DNA of 59,328 nt. Origin: Alphaproteobacteria bacterium (lineage in GTDB: Bacteria; Pseudomonadota; Alphaproteobacteria; Rickettsiales; JABSSG01). The notes under the pieces are model-generated. The model ran no database searches, had not been told where the DNA came from, and saw nothing but the letters and a program-made list of their open reading frames with translations. The stretch is taken from assembly GCA_030431375.1 (NCBI GenBank), contig JAUIIY010000008.1, positions 1-59,328 on the forward strand, given 5' to 3'. The position numbers were made by a program, and so were the translations under genes. This document shows, piece by piece, positions 53,321 through 59,328 of the stretch. Every line of letters begins with the position of its first letter. The stretch's first letter is position 1.

Positions 53321-54385
53321 ATGGCAGATAATAAATATCAATCTCCTTGGGGGAACAAACCAGATAATAATGTTGCAGATTTTTTCTCAAAAAAGAAATC
53401 CGAGTTTCCAAAGCTAAATTTTGGCAAAAATAATTTTGGAGACACTAAAATCATTATAGCTGTATTAGCAGCGATTTTTGTTATTTGGCTTGCTTCTGGG
53501 TTTTTTATTGTACAAGAAGGTCAACAAGCAGCAGTGACTCGCTTTGGTAAATTTGTAAGAGTAGCCACCGCTGGACCAAATTATCATTTGCCATATCCAA
53601 TTGAGTCGGCGACTAAAGTATATGTTGACCATATCCAAAAGGAAGAAATAGGCTATAGATCTTCTACCAAAAAAGCTAAACATGTTAGTTTTGTCAAAAA
53701 TTCTATAGATAAAATTTTACCTGAAGAGAGCTTAATGCTTACGGGGGATGAGAATATTTTAGATATTAACTTTTTCGTGCAGTGGAGAATTGTCAATCTA
53801 GGTGATTATCTATACCGTGTTGAGAATGTAAGGGAGACGGTTAAGTCTGCAGCTGAAAGCGCTATGAGAGAGGTGATCGGAAGTACGCCTATGGCATTTG
53901 TACAAACAGATGGTAGGGCAAAAGCAGAGGCAGAGGCTAAGCAATTACTTCAGAGAATGTTGGATGAATATCAATGTGGCGTTTTGGTAGAGAATTTACA
54001 ATTAGAAAAAGTAGATCCTCCGGAGGAAGTGATTGACGCCTTCCGTGATGTGCAGACCGCACGATCAAACAAGGAAAAGACCATTAATGAAGCAGAGGCT
54101 TATAAAAACTCTATTCTTCCGCAAGCAAGGGGTGAGGCAGAAAAAATGCTTCAAGAAGCAGAAGGGTATAAAGCAGAAGTAGTTGATCTGGCCATCGGTG
54201 AAGCAAAGAAATTTGATGAAATATATCGGGAATATTCTAAATCAAAGGATGTTACAAAGAAAAGAATGTATATAGAAACAGTGGAAGAAATTTTGAAGAA
54301 AAATAATAAGGTGATAATAAGTGAAGGGTTAAATCGCTCTCTGGTGCCTTATCTTCCTCTAAATAAAGCTCAACAAAGAGGTTAA
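53321..54385 (+). CDS. hflK: FtsH protease regulator HflK
   Basis: This is a 354-residue SPFH/prohibitin-family membrane protein. One transmembrane helix (about residues 47-67, VLAAIFVIWLASGFFIV) is followed by the SPFH domain (EGQQAAVTRFGKF) and a long coiled coil rich in Ala, Glu and Lys. With HflC it forms the cage around FtsH and modulates membrane-protein degradation. The N-terminal WGNKPDNN segment is typical. hflC starts 2 bases later. Confidence 0.94.
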   Translation: MADNKYQSPWGNKPDNNVADFFSKKKSEFPKLNFGKNNFGDTKIIIAVLAAIFVIWLASGFFIVQEGQQAAVTRFGKFVRVATAGPNYHLPYPIESATKVYVDHIQKEEIGYRSSTKKAKHVSFVKNSIDKILPEESLMLTGDENILDINFFVQWRIVNLGDYLYRVENVRETVKSAAESAMREVIGSTPMAFVQTDGRAKAEAEAKQLLQRMLDEYQCGVLVENLQLEKVDPPEEVIDAFRDVQTARSNKEKTINEAEAYKNSILPQARGEAEKMLQEAEGYKAEVVDLAIGEAKKFDEIYREYSKSKDVTKKRMYIETVEEILKKNNKVIISEGLNRSLVPYLPLNKAQQRG

Positions 54386-54387
54386 TT

Positions 54388-55242
54388 ATGGAAAAAAATT
54401 TAAAAATCATTTTAGCTTTTTTTGTTTTTGTTTTTATTGGGATAAATGCAGTTTTTACAGTAGGGCAATCACAGCAAGCATTATTGCTGCAGTTTGGTGA
54501 GTTAGTAAGAGTTGAAAAAGAGCCTGGGTTGCATTTCAAGCTACCATTTATTCAGTCGCCTTTTTATTTCGATAAAAGAGTTCTAAATGTTATAGCAGAA
54601 GAAAAGGAGCTGATTGCTAAGGACCAAAAAAGGGTGATAATCAGCGCTTTTGCCAAATATAAAATCGTAAACCCATTAAAGTTCTACCAAACAGTTAGAT
54701 CAACTACGGGCTTGCAATCAAGATTAAATAACATTTTTGACTCTTCACTGAGGTTGGTGATAGGGCGTGAACCATTAATGTCTCTTCTAACTGATAAGCG
54801 TGCAGAAATGATGCATTCTATTCAAGGGCTGGTAAATGAGCAGTCAAAGAATTTTGGTATAGATGTTGTGGATGTGCGTATCTTGAGAGCTGATTTGCCT
54901 GATAAAAATAGTGAGGCAGTATATCAAAGAATGCAATCTGATCGATATAAAGAGGCAAGAGAAATCAGGGCAAAAGGTGAAAAGGAAGCCCAAATTATCA
55001 AATCACGATCTGATAAAGAAAAAACAATGATTCTTGCTGCTGCTAACAAAAAGGCTCAGATTATTCGAGGAGAAGGGGATGCGGAAGCAACAAAAATTTA
55101 TGCGAGTGCGTATAACAAGGATCCAGAATTTTATAACTTCTATAGATCTCTAGAATCTTATAAAAAATCATTTAATAGTTCGGATACAGAAATTTATTTA
55201 TCTACAAAAGATAAATATCTACAATTTTTTAGTAAAAATTAA
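54388..55242 (+). CDS. hflC: FtsH protease regulator HflC
   Basis: This 284-residue protein has an N-terminal membrane helix (about residues 5-22), the SPFH start QSQQALLLQFGELVRVEKEPGLHFKLPF, and a coiled-coil tail with the IYASAYNKDPEFYNFYRSLESYKKSF signature of HflC. It assembles with HflK. The order hflK-hflC-htrA is the usual alphaproteobacterial quality-control operon. Confidence 0.94.
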   Translation: MEKNLKIILAFFVFVFIGINAVFTVGQSQQALLLQFGELVRVEKEPGLHFKLPFIQSPFYFDKRVLNVIAEEKELIAKDQKRVIISAFAKYKIVNPLKFYQTVRSTTGLQSRLNNIFDSSLRLVIGREPLMSLLTDKRAEMMHSIQGLVNEQSKNFGIDVVDVRILRADLPDKNSEAVYQRMQSDRYKEAREIRAKGEKEAQIIKSRSDKEKTMILAAANKKAQIIRGEGDAEATKIYASAYNKDPEFYNFYRSLESYKKSFNSSDTEIYLSTKDKYLQFFSKN

Positions 55243-55255
55243 TTTATAGGGAAAA

Positions 55256-56707
55256 ATGTATAATAAACTAACAAAAATATTATCAGTCCTTGTGTTAATA
55301 GGCTCATTTGGAGTTAAAGAAGTATATGCTAAAGCTGCTCCTGAGGGTTTTGCTGATATTGTAAAGCCATTGATACCTGCCGTAGTTAATATTTCTACTA
55401 CGCAGAAAATCTCTAAAAGATCTCATTCCGGTCGAGGAGTTCCTTTGCCTTTCCCTGAAGGTTCGCCGTTAGAAGAATTTAACCAGTTTTTTGAGCGTTT
55501 TGGTTTACCTTCGCCAAACGAAAAGGAGAAAGACTCCGGAGGAAGTAGGCCTGTTTCTTTGGGATCAGGTTTTATAATTGATTCCAGTGGTTATATAGTA
55601 ACAAATAATCATGTTATTGCAGATGCTGATGAAATTACAGTTACCCTCAGTTCGGGCGAGAAACTGAAAGCTTCAGTTGTCGGTAAAGATAAAAAAACAG
55701 ATATTGCTTTGTTGAAAGTACAGCAAAAGAAACCTCTGCCACATGTGAAATTTGGAGATTCAGACAAGTCACAAGTTGGTGATTGGGTAATAGCAATCGG
55801 CAATCCTTTTGGTCTAGGTGGTAGTGTTACGGCTGGAATTATTTCTGCGCATGAAAGAGATATTCATCCGGATGGGCTTGTTGATAATTTTATTCAAGCT
55901 GATGTTGCCATCAACCAAGGAAATTCTGGTGGACCTATGTTTAACATGAATGGAGAAGTTGTTGGCATCAATACCGCTATTTTATCTCCTGTTGGTCTCA
56001 ATATTGGTATAGGCTTTGCAACCCCGTCCTCAGTTGCTCAAATAGTTGTAAAGCAACTAAAAGATAAAGGCAAAGTTGAAAGAGGTATGCTTGGTATTAG
56101 AATTCAGCAAATCAACGAAGAGATTGCTGACTCTCTTGGTGTGAAGGCTGAGCAAGGTGCTTTGGTTGTTGAAGTCGCAAAAAATAGTGCCGCAGAAAAA
56201 TCTGGGGTAAAAGTAGGTGATATTATCACAAAATTTGATGGTCAAAATATAGATAGCGTTCGTAAATTATCACGTATAGTGGCAGAAGCTGCTCTTAATA
56301 AATCTATAGAGTTAGATATTATTAGAGATGGCAAGAAACTTAAATTGAATGTGTTGCTGGCACCAGAAAAAGAACAAAAACCTGATGAAGAAGAGGTTGA
56401 TAGTTCGACAATTTTGGGAGCAGAAATGGCACCATTAACACCCAGATTAAGAGGCAAGTTTAATATAGAAGAAAATATCGAAGGGTTAGTCATTCTTGAG
56501 GTTGACAAGAATTCTATCTGGAGAAGAAAGGGCTTTATGCCCGGAGATGTTATAATTAGTGCTGATCAGAAAAAGCTTAAGACGCAGCAGGATTTGATGC
56601 AAGCTATCAAAAAAGCTAAAAGACTAAAAAAGAAATCTATTCTCCTGCTTGTAAGTAGGAAATCTGTCTCGATGTTTATCCCGTTAGATATAAGAAAGAA
56701 GAAATGA
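55256..56707 (+). CDS. htrA: Periplasmic serine protease DegP/HtrA
   Basis: This is a 483-residue Do-like protease. A signal peptide (about 1-26) is followed by the trypsin-like domain with His119 (TNNHVIADADE), Asp149 (KKTDIALLKV) and Ser224 (GNSGGPMFN). Two PDZ domains cover about residues 265-355 and 390-480. It degrades misfolded envelope proteins. Its expression with hflKC links cytoplasmic-membrane and periplasmic quality control. A perfect hairpin terminator follows the stop. Confidence 0.96.
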   Translation: MYNKLTKILSVLVLIGSFGVKEVYAKAAPEGFADIVKPLIPAVVNISTTQKISKRSHSGRGVPLPFPEGSPLEEFNQFFERFGLPSPNEKEKDSGGSRPVSLGSGFIIDSSGYIVTNNHVIADADEITVTLSSGEKLKASVVGKDKKTDIALLKVQQKKPLPHVKFGDSDKSQVGDWVIAIGNPFGLGGSVTAGIISAHERDIHPDGLVDNFIQADVAINQGNSGGPMFNMNGEVVGINTAILSPVGLNIGIGFATPSSVAQIVVKQLKDKGKVERGMLGIRIQQINEEIADSLGVKAEQGALVVEVAKNSAAEKSGVKVGDIITKFDGQNIDSVRKLSRIVAEAALNKSIELDIIRDGKKLKLNVLLAPEKEQKPDEEEVDSSTILGAEMAPLTPRLRGKFNIEENIEGLVILEVDKNSIWRRKGFMPGDVIISADQKKLKTQQDLMQAIKKAKRLKKKSILLLVSRKSVSMFIPLDIRKKK

Positions 56708-56714
56708 ATTTTGC

Positions 56715-56748
56715 AAAAGAAGAAGTAGCGTTGACTACTTCTTCTTTT
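56715..56748. terminator. Bidirectional terminator between htrA and the MFS gene
   Basis: AAAAGAAGAAGTAG (56715-56728) pairs perfectly over 14 bases with CTACTTCTTCTTTT (56735-56748) around the 6-base loop CGTTGA. It lies between the convergent stops at 56707 and 56754. A/T-rich ends on both arms suit termination in both directions. Confidence 0.8.
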
Positions 56749-56753
56749 ATTTA

Positions 56754-58028
56754 TTATATTTCAGCTTCATCATTTTTTTGGTTTCTTTCGCGCACAATAG
56801 CTACTTTTAAAGCAAGCCATATATTTATGCAAACCCCAATTAGAGCAATAGCTGGTACAGTAGAGATTGCATAATTATACGCAGATTCACTATATATATT
56901 TACACCATTAAATGTTGTGCCATCCCACAAAGCATTGAGGGTATTTCCAATGATTGAATGAAACAAGGTTCCGCCGAGCATATTAATACAGTTAAGGAAA
57001 GCTATTGCTAAGCTGGTTTGGCTAGGTTTAGCAAGAATGGCACCAAGCGATAAAACAATTACTTGGTAGCAGCAGCAAATACCAATAACAAACATTAGCA
57101 TGATCAAAATTTGATATGAGAAGATCCCAGTGAAGAATACCAAGGCAAATAATATAGCTGACATTATAGAGCCAGCTACTGCGATTACATGGAAGTAAGC
57201 GTTATATTTCTCTGCAAAGAAAGCTAAGATGGGTCCTCCAAACAACATTCCGATATATACAAGCATTGTTATGGAAGAGGCTTCCGTTCTTGTAAAATCA
57301 TAAGTTTTTTCTAAATATGGTACTCCCCATACGTCAGCAAAGCCCTCTAGTGAACCTACTAAAAATAAATTGCTAATGGCAAGCAGCACTATATATTTAT
57401 TGGTTAAGATATCTTTAATTTTCGAAAAAATATGTTCTTCTATTTCGTCTGCTCCTTTTGGGAGAGGTTTGATAGTTAACAAAATTAATATAGAGACTAA
57501 AACCCCAGCAAAGCCAATATATTGCACCATGTTGATCCAGCCAAATTTCTCGATTAGCATGCTGATTGGTGCAGAACCAAAAACTGCTCCTAATAAGCCG
57601 AGACTAAATGTTAGTCCAACCATACGAGCATAGTTTGATGGAGAGAACCAAATAGATAAAACCTTTGCTACTCCTAGAAACCCTCCTGCAGAACCTAATC
57701 CTACAAAGAACCTGCTGATTAATGAGAGGGTCCAGCTGTCTGAATAAGCAACCACCAGTGATGCAACGGAACATATGAATGAACAACCAAAAATGACAAA
57801 TTTTGGCCCATAGCGGTCAAGTAATATTGCTATAGGTATCTGAAATCCAGCATATCCTAAATAATATAACCCAGAATAAAATCCATAATCTCCCGCAGAA
57901 ACATCAAATTTTGCCATCACATCATGAATTATAAGACCTGGGCTAATACGAAGAATAAATTGAAAACCAAAAAATAAAGTTGTTAACAACCACATTGCCC
58001 ATGCAATATTTTTACTTTGTACAGTCAT
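56754..58028 (-). CDS. Major facilitator superfamily transporter
   Basis: This is a 424-residue, twelve-helix MFS protein. The loop 2-3 motif is GYAGFQIPIAILLDRYGPK. SRFFVGLGSAGGFLGVAKVLSIWFSP is the helix 4 region, and the N- and C-halves are joined by a charged loop near residue 195 (KPLPKGADEIEEH). It resembles the ProP-like/organic acid group abundant in Rickettsiales. The substrate is not evident. It is convergent with htrA and divergent from the rRNA gene. Confidence 0.88.
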   Translation of the reverse strand: MTVQSKNIAWAMWLLTTLFFGFQFILRISPGLIIHDVMAKFDVSAGDYGFYSGLYYLGYAGFQIPIAILLDRYGPKFVIFGCSFICSVASLVVAYSDSWTLSLISRFFVGLGSAGGFLGVAKVLSIWFSPSNYARMVGLTFSLGLLGAVFGSAPISMLIEKFGWINMVQYIGFAGVLVSILILLTIKPLPKGADEIEEHIFSKIKDILTNKYIVLLAISNLFLVGSLEGFADVWGVPYLEKTYDFTRTEASSITMLVYIGMLFGGPILAFFAEKYNAYFHVIAVAGSIMSAILFALVFFTGIFSYQILIMLMFVIGICCCYQVIVLSLGAILAKPSQTSLAIAFLNCINMLGGTLFHSIIGNTLNALWDGTTFNGVNIYSESAYNYAISTVPAIALIGVCINIWLALKVAIVRERNQKNDEAEI

Positions 58029-58312
58029 ATCTTTTATATATTTATTAAATAGAACATAAACTTCTATCTCCTTTGGTGGCGTTTTTCAATTGTTTTTGCA
58101 TATTGGTTGGAAGTTATGCGGTCTTTTTTCGAACAAAAACAAGTTTATATAAATATTTTTTGGGGGAAGTGTGTCAGTGATTGGGTGGAGTAGAATAAAT
58201 GGACGCGCAGCAAACATATGATTTGATTGATAGCTTTTTTCAGTAAAATAGGAGGTTATAACGGATAAAAAGAATTTACCAAAAAATTATTCAAAAAAAT
58301 CGATTTTTATGT
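58029..58312. other. AT-rich intergenic region before the 23S promoter
   Basis: There is no convincing gene here. A 15-codon frame (58199-58246, MDAQQTYDLIDSFFQ) follows a good GGAG at 8 bases spacing, and an isolated AGGAGG (58250-58255) follows it without a start codon. These may be remnants of a lost upstream gene. No tRNA and no 16S rRNA end are present. Confidence 0.5.
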
Positions 58313-58341
58313 TTGACAAAACAGGGAGTGGAATATATAAC
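58313..58341 (+). promoter_or_regulatory. Promoter of the unlinked 23S rRNA gene
   Basis: TTGACA (58313-58318), a 17-base spacer and TATAAC (58336-58341) give an almost perfect sigma-70 promoter. The mature 23S 5' end is about 130 bases downstream. This is direct evidence that the 23S gene is transcribed on its own. Confidence 0.8.
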
Positions 58342-58473
58342 TCAGACTCACCACGACGAACTGTGGTTGCTGTTTAAAATTGTGTATAAAATCTGAAATA
58401 ACCGCTCAAATTATAAATTTGAACAAATCTTTTGCAGTTTTAACACTGCATACATTGAGTAATCTCAATAGCG

Positions 58474-59328
58474 AATTAAGTATAAGAAGGGCGTTTGGTG
58501 GATGCCTTGGCATTAGAAGGCGAAGAAAGACGTGATACGCTGCGATAAGCTTCGGGTAGGTGCGAATAACCGTTAATCCGAAGATCTCTGAATGGGGAAA
58601 CCCACCTGCTTGCAGGTATCCTATAGTGAATACATAGCTATAGGAAGCTAACCCGGTGAACTGAAATATCTAAGTAGCCGGAGGAAAAGAAATCAACCGA
58701 GATTCCGTTAGTAGTGACGAGCGAACGCGGACCAGGCCAGTAATATTTAAATTTCAACTAGAATAACCTGGAAAGGTTAACCATAGGAAGTGATAGTCTT
58801 GTATAGGTACAAAATTTAAATATTCTTGAGTAGGGCGAGGCACGTGAAACCTTGTCTGAATATGGGGGGACCACCCTCCAAGCCTAAATACTCTCTAATG
58901 ACCGATAGTGAACCAGTACCGTGAGGGAAAGGCGAAAAGAACCCCGATAAGGGGAGTGAAATAGACCCTGAAACCAAATGCTTACAAGCAGTCGGAGCCG
59001 CAAGGTGACGGCGTACCTTTTGTATAATGGACCAGCGAGTTAGTTTATCGAGCAAGCTTAAGCCGATAGGTGTAGGCACAGCGAAAGCAAGTCTTAATAG
59101 GGCGAATAAGTTCGATGAATTAGACCCGAAACCAAGTGATCTAGCCATGGCCAGGTTGAAGATGCAGTAACATGCGTTGGAGGACCGAACCCACTAATGT
59201 TGAAATATTAGGGGATGAGCTGTGGCTAGGGGTGAAAGGCCAATCAAACTCGGATATAGCTGGTTCTCCGCGAAATCTATTTAGGTAGAGCGTCATAGCG
59301 GTTACCACAGGAGGTAGAGCACTGAATG
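58474..59328 (+). rRNA. 23S ribosomal RNA, 5' part (partial)
   Basis: The sequence matches the 5' third of 23S rRNA. The TTAAG near the 5' end and GGTGGATGCC, then GAATGGGGAAACCC, are the domain I landmarks. AGTACCGTGAGGGAAAGGCGAAAAGAACCCC and the GGACCGAACCCAC stretch follow further in. The 5' end is estimated from alignment by eye to E. coli (plus or minus a few bases). The gene runs past the window end. Open frames within it are shadows. No 16S gene or spacer tRNA precedes it. Confidence 0.96.

Noticed and set aside
58816-59148. 110-residue open frame on the minus strand
   Set aside because: It lies within conserved 23S rRNA sequence, so it is a shadow of the rRNA gene.
1-59328. CRISPR arrays, insertion sequences, prophage genes and Rickettsia palindromic elements
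   Set aside because: I saw no regularly spaced repeats, transposase motifs, phage structural genes or in-frame palindromic insertions. A computed repeat search would be needed to exclude short degenerate ones.

Overview
The window looks like a chromosome segment of an AT-rich alphaproteobacterium, most likely an obligate intracellular member of the Rickettsiales or a close relative. This is an inference. It rests on a tuf gene placed directly before rpsJ, a CtrA response regulator with the canonical N-terminus, the order mrp / hflK-hflC-htrA, System I cytochrome c maturation genes, and a 23S rRNA gene with its own promoter and no 16S gene or spacer tRNA in front of it. No 16S sequence is in the window, so genus and family cannot be assigned.

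Region 1 (1-14040, + strand) is one long ribosomal-protein superoperon: the 3' half of tuf, then rpsJ, rplC, rplD, rplW, rplB, rpsS, rplV, rpsC, rplP, rpmC, rpsQ, rplN, rplX, rplE, rpsN, rpsH, rplF, rplR, rpsE, rpmD, rplO, secY, adk, rpsM, rpsK, rpoA, rplQ. Gene junctions are tight or overlapping. A strong internal promoter at the end of adk can drive rpsM-rpsK-rpoA-rplQ separately. It carries a palindrome in its -35/-10 spacer.

Region 2 (14041-20400) holds clpA (-), ctrA (+), the zinc ABC transporter genes znuC-znuB (+), a small orphan gene (-) and yihY (-). Region 3 (19530-25790, - strand) is an envelope and cytochrome c biogenesis run: ccmD (too short for a routine ORF list), ccmE, ccmF, ispE, an RDD membrane protein, murD, yraN and yihY.

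Region 4 (25885-38901) is metabolic and mixed-strand: a quinone oxidoreductase with cysQ, an FMN-dependent glutamate-synthase-like protein, a TAXI solute-binding protein, a TenA-like protein, addB, a flavin reductase, a DUF167 protein, a PBP4-type carboxypeptidase, and an operon of a class II aldolase with two TSUP permeases. A small DUF4234-like membrane protein ends the region.

Region 5 (38997-46403) has a GNAT acetyltransferase, tRNA-Arg(ACG), rlmN, rpmJ (L36, also unlisted), an orphan membrane protein, a DevCAB/MacB-like exporter, dut and an EamA transporter. Region 6 (46404-51104) is the most unusual part. It has a 1126-residue orphan protein with visibly higher GC and an arginine/glycine-rich C-terminus, followed by two small orphan genes. 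Their upstream regions carry TTAA-spacer-TTAA motifs that resemble CtrA boxes, one of them shared with the ctrA promoter. I see this as the best candidate for a lineage-specific, possibly host-directed, CtrA-linked module.

Region 7 (51160-59328) has a family 90 glycosyltransferase, mrp, hflK-hflC-htrA, an MFS transporter, and the 5' 855 bases of 23S rRNA behind a near-consensus promoter. I found no CRISPR array, insertion sequence, prophage or recognisable defence system.
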